Shown one piece after another: positions 44,109 to 51,075 of a DNA stretch of 64,000 bases. The notes beneath the pieces are model-generated. The model was not told the origin of the DNA. It saw only the letters and a program-made list of their open reading frames with translations, and made no database searches. Position 1 is the stretch's first letter. Each line of letters starts with the position of its first letter. The position numbers and the translations under genes are program-made. This stretch comes from Kineosporiaceae bacterium (GTDB lineage Bacteria > Actinomycetota > Actinomycetes > Actinomycetales > Kineosporiaceae): assembly GCA_016713225.1 (NCBI GenBank), contig JADJPO010000001.1, positions 310,001 to 374,000 of the forward strand, in the 5' to 3' direction.

Positions 44109-45299
44109 GTGCACGTGGACGTCGCGATCATCGGCGCCGGTGGCGCGGGCCTCAGCCTGGTGGCGGCCCTCGACCGGCTGCTCAACGCGGCCGACGTCGC
44201 CGACCACGTCGAGACGCCCTCGGTGGTGTTGATCGATCCGGTGCACCGTCGCGACGATGACCGCACCTGGTGTTTCTGGGACGACGGCCTCAGCCCGATC
44301 GAGCCCGCCGTCCATCGGTCCTGGCAGGCGGTCTCGGTGGTCGATCGCCACGGGGGTGAACGGCGGTACTCCCTGGGCGATCTGCGCTACGTCATGGTGC
44401 GCTCGTCCGACTTCTACGCCCTGGCGGACGACGCGGCCGCCCGCATCGGTGCCGTCCGGATCCCGGTCGCGGTGGACGAGATCCGCGACGGCCAGGACCG
44501 GGTCACGGTGCGCGCCGGTGGCGAGGAGGTCACGGCCCGCTGGGTGTTCGACTCCCGCCCGGTCGAGCCGCGCCGCTCCGCCAGAACCGAACTGCTGCAA
44601 CATTTCCGGGGCTGGAAGGTGCGATTCAACCATCGTGCCTTGAATCCGCAGGTGCCGGTGCTGATGGACTTCTCCGTGCCGCAACCCCAGCGCGGCACGG
44701 CCTTCGGGTACATCCTGCCCAGCGACGAGTTCACCGGTCTGGTCGAGTACACCCAGTTCTCCCGCGATGTTCTCCCGCCGCGGGCCTACGACGACGCCCT
44801 GGCCGCCTACCTGGTCGAGCGCTGGGGAAGTGGCGGTGTGCCGGGCACCTACACCGTCGAAGACGTCGAGGACGGGGTGATCCCGATGACGGACGCCGTC
44901 TTCTCCCGACGCGCCGGCAACCGGATCTACCGCATCGGGACCTCGGGTGGGGCGACTCGACCCTCGACCGGCTACGCCTTCGCGACGATGCAACGGCAGG
45001 CCACGGTCATGGCCCGGGCGATCCTGGCCGGACGGCGTCCGGTGCCGCCCCGGCCCCATCGGCGCTGGCACCGCTGGGCGGACGCGGTGATGCTGCGGGC
45101 GCTCGATCGGGGGTACGTCGAGGGGGCCGACCTGTTCCCGGCCCTGTTCGCCACCGGTCGCGCCGACCGGGTGTTGCGGTTCATGGACGGTTCGGCCGGC
45201 GTCTGGTCGGACCTGTCGGTGATGGGGGCGGCCCCGACCGGGGCGATGGCCCGCGCAGCGCTGGGCGATCTGGCGGCACGCTGGCATCTCGGCCGGTGA
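44109..45299 (+). CDS. CrtY-type lycopene cyclase family protein
   Basis: A 396-residue FAD protein. The dinucleotide motif is VDVAIIGAGGAGLSLVAAL, then DDRTWCFWDDG, the lycopene cyclase CrtY/CrtL marker, PVLMDFSVPQPQRGTAFGYILP, and RIGTSGGATRPSTGYAFATMQRQ near the end. It should close beta-ionone rings on a carotenoid. No other carotenoid gene is in the window. The GTG at 44109 begins the FAD motif; frames reach further upstream without support. Confidence 0.85.
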   Translation: MHVDVAIIGAGGAGLSLVAALDRLLNAADVADHVETPSVVLIDPVHRRDDDRTWCFWDDGLSPIEPAVHRSWQAVSVVDRHGGERRYSLGDLRYVMVRSSDFYALADDAAARIGAVRIPVAVDEIRDGQDRVTVRAGGEEVTARWVFDSRPVEPRRSARTELLQHFRGWKVRFNHRALNPQVPVLMDFSVPQPQRGTAFGYILPSDEFTGLVEYTQFSRDVLPPRAYDDALAAYLVERWGSGGVPGTYTVEDVEDGVIPMTDAVFSRRAGNRIYRIGTSGGATRPSTGYAFATMQRQATVMARAILAGRRPVPPRPHRRWHRWADAVMLRALDRGYVEGADLFPALFATGRADRVLRFMDGSAGVWSDLSVMGAAPTGAMARAALGDLAARWHLGR

Positions 45300-45309
45300 C
45301 GCCGCGAGG

Positions 45310-46371
45310 TCAGGCGGGCGGCAGACGCAGGGTGGCCATCAGGCCGCGGTGGTCCGAGCCCGCCAGCGGGTAGGTCGCCACCCGCTCGACCACGGTGCCG
45401 CGTGGGCCGAGCACGTGGTCGATCCGGATCACCGGCGGCCAGGGACGGCGGTCGGTCGGCCAGGTCTGCCCCTGCCAGGCCCAGGACCCCGCGGTGGCGG
45501 CGTCCACGAATCCCGCCTGCAGCAGGCGGCGGAACGGTTCGTTGAACACGGTCGCGTTGAAGTCGCCCGCGAGCACCACCGGTTCGCCGGCGGCCAGTTG
45601 CGGGCCGAACCGTGACCGCAGCGCGGCGTGGTCGGCGGCCCACGCGGTCATCTGCGGAGGGGTCGGGTGCACCGCGGCCACCGTGATCCGTTTCCCGCCG
45701 AGGTCGATCCGTGCCTGCACCGCCGCGAACGCCGTTCCGGGCACCGTGCTGGGCTCGATCAGGTCGCGCGTCGAGTACAGACCGGAGCCCGAGGCATGGT
45801 CCTGCGGCGCCAGGGTGCGGTGGGGCATCAGGTCGGCCAGTCCTGCGGCGTCCAGCCGGCGGACGGCGTCCGGGGTCAGCTCGGTGAGCATCAGGACGTC
45901 GGGCTGCTCGGCTCGTACCCGCGCCACCAGGGCTGAAGCGTCCGCTTCGCCGAACAGCAGGTTCTGGGTCATCACCCGCAGCTGCAACCCGCCACCAGGG
46001 GGACCGTCGGCGTGCCCGCCCCCGTGGGGATGGGGCTTCAGCCAGGCCAGCGCGCCGAGCAGCGCGATGACGGCGATCAGCGTGCTGCGTCGCAGCCGGC
46101 AGAGGGCGAGGATGGCCGCAGCCAGGACCAGCAGCGGACCCACCCAGGCCCCGAGAGCGGCGAGCAGGATCCCGGTGAGGCCTCGATCGCCACCGTCGGC
46201 GATCGAGACGAGTGCGGCCACGGCACCGAGCAGGGCCAGCCAACCGATCAGCCCACCGAGTGCGCGCGCCAGGCGCCGCCACCAGGGACGGCGCGGCGTC
46301 CGGCTGGTGGTGGTCGCCCCACCGCCGGGTGTCCCGGTGAGGGTTTCCCCTCCCGATCCGGTGGTCTTCAC
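45310..46371 (-). CDS. Membrane-bound endonuclease/exonuclease/phosphatase family protein
   Basis: A 353-residue protein. After a polar N-terminus come three membrane helices (LIGWLALLGAVAALVSIA; GPLLVLAAAILALCRL; TLIAVIALLGALAWL), then an EEP catalytic domain facing out: MTQNLLFGEAD, MLTELTPD with the metal Glu, VLAGDFNATVFNEPF and IDHVLGP, then AGSDHRGLMATL with the catalytic His. Could be a phosphodiesterase or nuclease. GTG with GAGGGGGG upstream. Confidence 0.85.
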   Translation of the reverse strand: MKTTGSGGETLTGTPGGGATTTSRTPRRPWWRRLARALGGLIGWLALLGAVAALVSIADGGDRGLTGILLAALGAWVGPLLVLAAAILALCRLRRSTLIAVIALLGALAWLKPHPHGGGHADGPPGGGLQLRVMTQNLLFGEADASALVARVRAEQPDVLMLTELTPDAVRRLDAAGLADLMPHRTLAPQDHASGSGLYSTRDLIEPSTVPGTAFAAVQARIDLGGKRITVAAVHPTPPQMTAWAADHAALRSRFGPQLAAGEPVVLAGDFNATVFNEPFRRLLQAGFVDAATAGSWAWQGQTWPTDRRPWPPVIRIDHVLGPRGTVVERVATYPLAGSDHRGLMATLRLPPA

Positions 46372-46397
46372 GTCGTCGCCCCCCTCGAGGTGTCGGC

Positions 46398-47201
46398 TCA
46401 GCGCAACAGGTTGAGTGCGGCCAGCACGGTCGTGATCAGTACGAGCCGGTCGAACAGCTGCTGAGGCACCCGGGGCAACGTCCGCCGGCCGATCCAGGTG
46501 CCCAACAGCACCGCGGGGATCAGGCCGAGGTCGAGCATCAGGGTCGATGGCGTGATGATCTGTAGCCCCAGGCCCATCGGCACCTTGATCACGTTGATCA
46601 TGAAGAAGAACCACGAGATGGTGCCCATGAAGGCCAGTACCGAGTACCGAGCGGCGAGCAGGTAGAGCGACATGGCCGGACCGCCGGTGTTGGCCACGGC
46701 GGTGGTGAATCCGGACAGCGACCCGTAGCCCCAGGCTGCCAGCCGGCGGGCCGGTGGGGCCGACGCGGTGGTGTCGGCGTCCTCGCTCGCGGAGGACGGG
46801 GTCGAGCCGGCGCCGGACCGCTGCGTGATGAGCCGAATCGCCACCAGGGCCAGCAGGATGGCGCCGATGGCCCGACGCATCACCGTGTCGTCCACCGCGG
46901 CGATGAACGCCCAGCCGGCGGCCATGCCGACCAGCACCGCGGGGGCGAGCCGGAACAGGGCACGCCAGTCGGTGTGGGCGTGATAGCTGCGCACCGCCAC
47001 CACGTCACCCGTGATCAACAAGGGCAGCACCACGCCGGTCGACAGGCGCGGCGGCAACACCGCCGCGAAGATCGCCACACTGACCAGGGCCACCCCACCG
47101 ATGGCCGTCTTGGAGAAGCCGATGAGCAGGGCTCCGACGGCCAGGGTGATCAGGGCGCCGATCCCGAGGGTGCCGAGGTCGCCGATGGTGACAGCTGTCA
47201 C
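46398..47201 (-). CDS. TauE/SafE family sulfite/organosulfonate exporter-like permease
   Basis: A 267-residue membrane protein with about eight helices in two halves. It shows GFSKTAIGGVALVSVAIFAAVLP and LSGFTTAVANTGGPAMSLYLL, the paired family signatures. Some members export sulfite or sulfoacetate; others have different substrates. It lies 34 bases downstream of the copA stop and may be part of that transcript. Confidence 0.83.
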   Translation of the reverse strand: MTAVTIGDLGTLGIGALITLAVGALLIGFSKTAIGGVALVSVAIFAAVLPPRLSTGVVLPLLITGDVVAVRSYHAHTDWRALFRLAPAVLVGMAAGWAFIAAVDDTVMRRAIGAILLALVAIRLITQRSGAGSTPSSASEDADTTASAPPARRLAAWGYGSLSGFTTAVANTGGPAMSLYLLAARYSVLAFMGTISWFFFMINVIKVPMGLGLQIITPSTLMLDLGLIPAVLLGTWIGRRTLPRVPQQLFDRLVLITTVLAALNLLR

Positions 47202-47235
47202 GCGGGGTTCACGAGGAGGGTCACGGCGGGCTGTC

Positions 47236-49593
47236 TCAGCCGGCCGAGGCGAAGCGGCGCAGCCGTAGTGAGTTGGTCACGACGAACACGCTACTGAAGG
47301 CCATCGCCCCGCCGGCGATCATCGGGTTCAGCAGCCCGGAGGCAGCCAACGGAATGGCGGCGACGTTGTAGGCGAACGCCCAGAACAGGTTGCCCTTGAT
47401 GGTCGCCAAGGTGCGCCGCGAGAGCCGGACGGCGTCCACTGCCGCGCGCAGATCGGCGCGCACCAGCGTGAGATCGCTCGCCTCGATGGCGACATCGGTG
47501 CCGGTGCCCATGGCCAATCCGAGGTCGGCCTGGGCCAACGCCGCGGCGTCGTTGACGCCGTCGCCGACCATGGCCACGACGCGTCCCTCGGATTGCAGCC
47601 GGCGGACGACGTCGACCTTGCCCTCGGGTAGCACTCCGGCGATCACGTCGCGGGCGGCGATCCCGACCTGCTCGGCGACGATGAGCGCGGCGGCCTCGTT
47701 GTCGCCGGTCAGCAGCACCGGGCGCAGGCCGAGCTCACGCAACTGGTCGATGGCTTCGCGCGACGAGGGCTTGACGGCGTCGGCCACGGTGAGGACACCG
47801 GCTGCCTCGCCGTCGACGGCCACCACGACGGTGGTCCGGCCGGCCTGCTCGGCCCGGCGCGCGGCGTCCGAGATCTGTTCCGGGAGAACGGTTCCGGCAT
47901 CCTCGATCCAGCCGGCGCGGCCCACCTGCACCCGGCGTCCCTCGACCACTCCGCGCACTCCCAGACCCTGGGTGGAACGGAAGTCGGACAGCTGGGCGCC
48001 GCCCGGCATCGACACCGTGGATTCACGTGAATCCTCGGCGGCAGCCACGATCGCCCGGGCCACCGGGTGCTCGCTCGCGTACTCGACCGCGGCCGCCAAC
48101 TGCAGCAATCCGGCGGAGGTGAACGGCTCGACCGGCTCGACCCCGACCAGGCTCATCCGCCCCTCGGTCACGGTTCCGGTCTTGTCCAGGACGACGGTGT
48201 CGGCACGGCGGGTCTGTTCCAGGACCTCCGGCCCCTTGATCAGGACGCCGAGCTGGGCGCCTCGTCCGGTGCCGACCAGCAGGGCCGTGGGGGTGGCCAG
48301 GCCGAGGGCGCACGGGCAGGCGATGATCAGGACGGCCACCGCGGCGGTGAACGCGCGCGTGACGTCCCCGGTGATCAGCAGCCAGCCGACGAGGGTGGCG
48401 ACGGCCAGTACCAGCACCACCGGCACGAACACGGCCGAGACCCGATCGGCCAGGCGCTGAACCGGTGCCTTGCCGCTCTGCGCATCGGTCACCAACCGGC
48501 CGATCTGGGCCAACCGGGTGGCCTCGCCCACCCGGACGGCGCGCAACACCAACCGCCCGGACGTGTTGATGGTTGCCCCGGTCACCTCATCGCCCGGGCC
48601 GACCTCGACCGGCACCGGTTCGCCGGTGAGCAGGGATTCGTCGAGCGCGCTGCGTCCCTCGACCACGACGGCGTCGGTGGCGACCTTCTCGCCGGGGCGA
48701 ACGATGAACTCCTCACCCACGGTGAGTCGCGAGATCGGGATCCGCTGCTCGATCCGGGGTCCGCGTGGCTGGGCCGGGTCGGCGCGCAGCACGGCCACGT
48801 CCTTGGCGCCCAGGTCGAGCAACGCCCGCAGTGCCGCCCCCGAGCGCCGCTTGGCCCGGGCCTCGGCATACCGCCCGGCGAGCAGGAAGACGGTGACCGC
48901 TGCGGCGGCCTCGAGGTAGAGGTCGGCCGCGGCCATGCCGTGCTCGCGCATGGCTGTCATGTCGGCCATGGTCATGCCCGAGTCACCGGTCGTGGTGAAC
49001 AGCAGGGCGTAGAGCGACCAGGTGTAGGCAGCGGTGATGCCGAGGCTGACCAGGGTGTCCATGGTGGTGGCCAGATGCCGGGCGTTCATCACGGCCGAGC
49101 GGTGGAACGGCCAGGCGCCCCAGATCGCGACGGGGGAGGCCAGGGTGAGACTGATCCACTGCCAGTTGCGGAACTGCAGCGCGGGGATCATCGCCAGGGC
49201 GAGCACCGGCAGCGCCAACGCCGCACTGATGAGCAGTCGTTGCCGCAGGGCGGCGGCCTCGTCGTCCCGGACGTCGTCCGCGGCCTGGGACGTGTCGGCT
49301 GCTGCGTCGTCCGGGTGGGTGGTCGGCGGGGGAGGGGGCAGGCTGGCGCCATAGCCGGTCTTCTCGACGGTGGCCACCAGCTCGGCCGGGTCCAAGTGGT
49401 CGGGGAAGACCACGTGAGCCGTCTCGGTGGCGTAGTTGACCGAGGCGATCACGCCGTCCAGCTTGTTGAGCTTCTTCTCGATCCGGGCCGCGCACGAGGC
49501 GCAGGTCATGCCGGTGACCGGCAGGTCGAGCGCCCGCAGGGCGACGATCGGCCGGCGGGCCGCTGCGGCGTGATCAGCTGTCGACGAGCTCAT
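47236..49593 (-). CDS. copA: Copper-exporting P1B-type ATPase
   Basis: A 785-residue pump. An N-terminal heavy-metal domain has TCASC (C31, C34). Membrane part and motifs: TGEP (323-326), CPC (426-428), DKTGT with phospho-Asp470, GDGVNDAAAL, and the late helix motifs FAYN and MAFSSVFVVTNS that mark Cu(I) pumps (P1B-1). The loop GMTMADMTAMREHGM (about 207-220) is Met-rich on the outer side and may hand off copper. The start overlaps the copZ stop by 20 bases. Confidence 0.93.
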   Translation of the reverse strand: MSSSTADHAAAARRPIVALRALDLPVTGMTCASCAARIEKKLNKLDGVIASVNYATETAHVVFPDHLDPAELVATVEKTGYGASLPPPPPTTHPDDAAADTSQAADDVRDDEAAALRQRLLISAALALPVLALAMIPALQFRNWQWISLTLASPVAIWGAWPFHRSAVMNARHLATTMDTLVSLGITAAYTWSLYALLFTTTGDSGMTMADMTAMREHGMAAADLYLEAAAAVTVFLLAGRYAEARAKRRSGAALRALLDLGAKDVAVLRADPAQPRGPRIEQRIPISRLTVGEEFIVRPGEKVATDAVVVEGRSALDESLLTGEPVPVEVGPGDEVTGATINTSGRLVLRAVRVGEATRLAQIGRLVTDAQSGKAPVQRLADRVSAVFVPVVLVLAVATLVGWLLITGDVTRAFTAAVAVLIIACPCALGLATPTALLVGTGRGAQLGVLIKGPEVLEQTRRADTVVLDKTGTVTEGRMSLVGVEPVEPFTSAGLLQLAAAVEYASEHPVARAIVAAAEDSRESTVSMPGGAQLSDFRSTQGLGVRGVVEGRRVQVGRAGWIEDAGTVLPEQISDAARRAEQAGRTTVVVAVDGEAAGVLTVADAVKPSSREAIDQLRELGLRPVLLTGDNEAAALIVAEQVGIAARDVIAGVLPEGKVDVVRRLQSEGRVVAMVGDGVNDAAALAQADLGLAMGTGTDVAIEASDLTLVRADLRAAVDAVRLSRRTLATIKGNLFWAFAYNVAAIPLAASGLLNPMIAGGAMAFSSVFVVTNSLRLRRFASAG

Positions 49594-49792
49594 ATCCCGC
49601 CTCGTCCACAGCTTCGCGCACGGCCTGCGTGTCGAGCGGTGCCTGGCTGGTCACGGTCACCGTCGAGGTGCCCCCGGCGACCAGCTCCACCGCCACCTCG
49701 CTCACGCCGTCCAGCGTGGTCAGCCCCTCGGTGACGTGCCTGACGCAGTTGCCGCAGGTCAGTCCGTTCACCTGCAACGTCGTGGTGGTCAT
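49574..49792 (-). CDS. copZ: Copper chaperone (heavy-metal-associated domain)
   Basis: A 72-residue single HMA domain with the binding loop VNGLTCGNCVRHV (CxxC). It binds Cu(I) in the cytoplasm and passes it to CopA. The ATG at 49792 has GAGGAG six bases upstream. The 3' end runs 20 bases into copA, so translation is coupled. Confidence 0.9.
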   Translation of the reverse strand: MTTTTLQVNGLTCGNCVRHVTEGLTTLDGVSEVAVELVAGGTSTVTVTSQAPLDTQAVREAVDEAGYELVDS

Positions 49793-49808
49793 CCCGATCT
49801 CCTCACTG

Positions 49809-49942
49809 AACCTGCTCACTGAACCAAACCTGCTCACGCAAACCTGCTCATGCTCCGCTGGTGACTCATCCTGCTCCGCAGGGAACGCTCCAGGCGGCGT
49901 ATTCTGCCGGACCGTCGGTCACCTGCGGAGCACGAGCAGGTT
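49809..49942. repeat. AACCTGCTCA repeats upstream of copZ
   Basis: Three direct copies of AACCTGCTCA (49809-49818, 49827-49836, 49841-49850) and one near-perfect inverted copy (CGAGCAGGTT, 49933-49942) lie in the 181-base csoR-copZ gap. They may be regulator half-sites or a small decayed repeat. No CsoR-like palindrome is seen in this gap. Confidence 0.45.
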
Positions 49943-49973
49943 TCGAGGCGGCCCGCACCGGGCTGGTCGGGGG

Positions 49974-50255
49974 TCAACTGCGCACCAGGCGGGCGATGGC
50001 CTCGGCGGCCTCGCGGACCTTGGCCTGGGCGGCCTCATCGGATTCACGGGCGGCGTTGACGACGCAATGGCCGACATGATCTTCGAGGAGGCCGAGGCTG
50101 ACCGCCTGTAAGGCCTTGGTGATGGCGGAGATCTGGGTCAGGACGTCGATGCAGTAGACGTCCTCCTCGACCATCCGCTGGACGCCGCGGACCTGGCCCT
50201 CGATCCGGCGTAACCGCCGGAGATAGTCGTCCTTCTCGCCGGTGTACCCAGGCAT
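49974..50255 (-). CDS. csoR: CsoR copper-sensing repressor
   Basis: A 93-residue all-helical regulator of the CsoR/RcnR family. The Cu(I) ligands C35, H60 and C64 (VYCIDVL; EDHVGHC) match the C-H-C set of mycobacterial CsoR. It represses copper genes until Cu(I) binds. It is upstream of copZ-copA on the same strand, with a consensus-like operator 63 bases before its start. Confidence 0.93.
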   Translation of the reverse strand: MPGYTGEKDDYLRRLRRIEGQVRGVQRMVEEDVYCIDVLTQISAITKALQAVSLGLLEDHVGHCVVNAARESDEAAQAKVREAAEAIARLVRS

Positions 50256-50317
50256 GCCCGCCCTCTCTGACGCTGAGACCTCGACGGCCGTGACTGGCCG
50301 CGTCAGTAGGAAGGACT

Positions 50318-50334
50318 ATACCCCCCTAGGGTAT
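50318..50334. promoter_or_regulatory. CsoR-type operator
   Basis: ATACCC-cccta-GGGTAT is a perfect 6-base inverted repeat with the pseudo-palindromic ATACCCC...GGGGTAT character of known CsoR sites. It lies 63 bases upstream of csoR and so would control the csoR-copZ-copA transcript. Confidence 0.75.
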
Positions 50335-50463
50335 TCCCGCGACGGGCGAGCGTGGATCACCCCGTGGGACGACGCGTGGCCACACGGCATACAGCCGCGC
50401 CAGGGCGTCCTGCACCAGGTCATCGGCCAGGAACCAGTCGCCACAGATCAAGAAGGCCGTCAG
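50326..50463 (-). pseudogene. Remnant of an ECF (SigE-family) sigma factor
   Basis: A 45-codon open stretch, bounded by a TAG upstream (50464-50466) and one at 50326, reads TAFLICGDWFLADDLVQDAL followed by ARLYAVWPRV. This matches region 2 of actinobacterial SigE-like ECF sigma factors (LLCGDWxxAEDLVQ...Y..WPR). No start codon, no region 4 and no second half remain, so the piece is a fossil. Its end overlaps the CsoR operator. Confidence 0.6.
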
Positions 50464-50505
50464 CTACACGAGATCAGCCGGGATCAGGTTGCACACCCGA
50501 GAAGC

Positions 50506-50742
50506 TCAGCTGGCGATGACCCCGGAGGCGCGCAGGTCGATCGCGTCGGGGTCGACCCCCGCCGCCCGCAGGGCGCGGCGCTTGCGCAGGGTGGCCCACA
50601 TCTCCTCGAGCCGGGCGCTCACCTCACGCAGTCGGGCGGCAGCGGCGTCGGGGTCGATGGCGTCCTTCTCCTGCTGCCCCCGTACCCAGTGCTCCTCCGC
50701 GACCAACCCCTGAATCACGTCCAGGATCTCTCGGTCCTCCAT
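50506..50742 (-). CDS. DUF2630 family protein
   Basis: A 78-residue soluble helical protein. It matches DUF2630 through the N-terminal DREILDVIQGLVAEEHWVRGQ, the middle RLREVSARLEEMWATLRKRRALR and DPDAIDLR near the end. Function unknown; common in actinobacteria. It starts next to a 333-base gap that faces the SARP-type gene. Confidence 0.82.
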   Translation of the reverse strand: MEDREILDVIQGLVAEEHWVRGQQEKDAIDPDAAAARLREVSARLEEMWATLRKRRALRAAGVDPDAIDLRASGVIAS

Positions 50743-50848
50743 CGCGGGTCCTCCTCGTCGCGCACGGGATCGCCGCGCTTGCGTTCGGTGACTGGCATCA
50801 CAAACCCTGACCCACGGAGCGTGGTCACGCCAGGGCGCGAACAGCTCA

Positions 50849-50860
50849 GTAAACGTTTAC
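50849..50860. promoter_or_regulatory. LacI-type operator-like palindrome
   Basis: GTAAACGTTTAC is a perfect 12-base palindrome containing TAAACGTTTA, close to the consensus bound by LacI/GalR regulators. It is AT-rich against its surroundings and lies between the divergent DUF2630 and SARP-type genes. No LacI gene is in the window. Confidence 0.5.
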
Positions 50861-51007
50861 CCAGAGTGAGAGATCGCACGTTGCCTCGGCGGCCGAATCG
50901 TGCCTGCGCTGCGCTGCGCCTCGGGTGCCCGGGCAAAGTGTCGGGCGCGCGACGAAACGCACCGGGGTCAGGAGTGGCAGTATTCAGCGCCAACCCGTCC
51001 CGTCCGC

Positions 51008-51043
51008 TCTCTCGAATCTCTCGAATCTCTCGAAATCTCTCGG
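51008..51043. repeat. TCTCTCGAA tandem repeat
   Basis: Three perfect 9-base units (51008-51034) and a degenerate fourth end 32 bases before the SARP-type start codon. The array could alter leader spacing. Confidence 0.7.
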
Positions 51044-51075
51044 ACACGGCCCCGGCGAGAGGAGGCGTGAGCGAC

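Noticed and set aside
50242..51075. N-terminal extension of the SARP-type regulator by 278 codons
   Set aside because: The extension crosses the csoR start, the CsoR operator and the antisense DUF2630 gene; the ATPase begins after the ATG at 51076.
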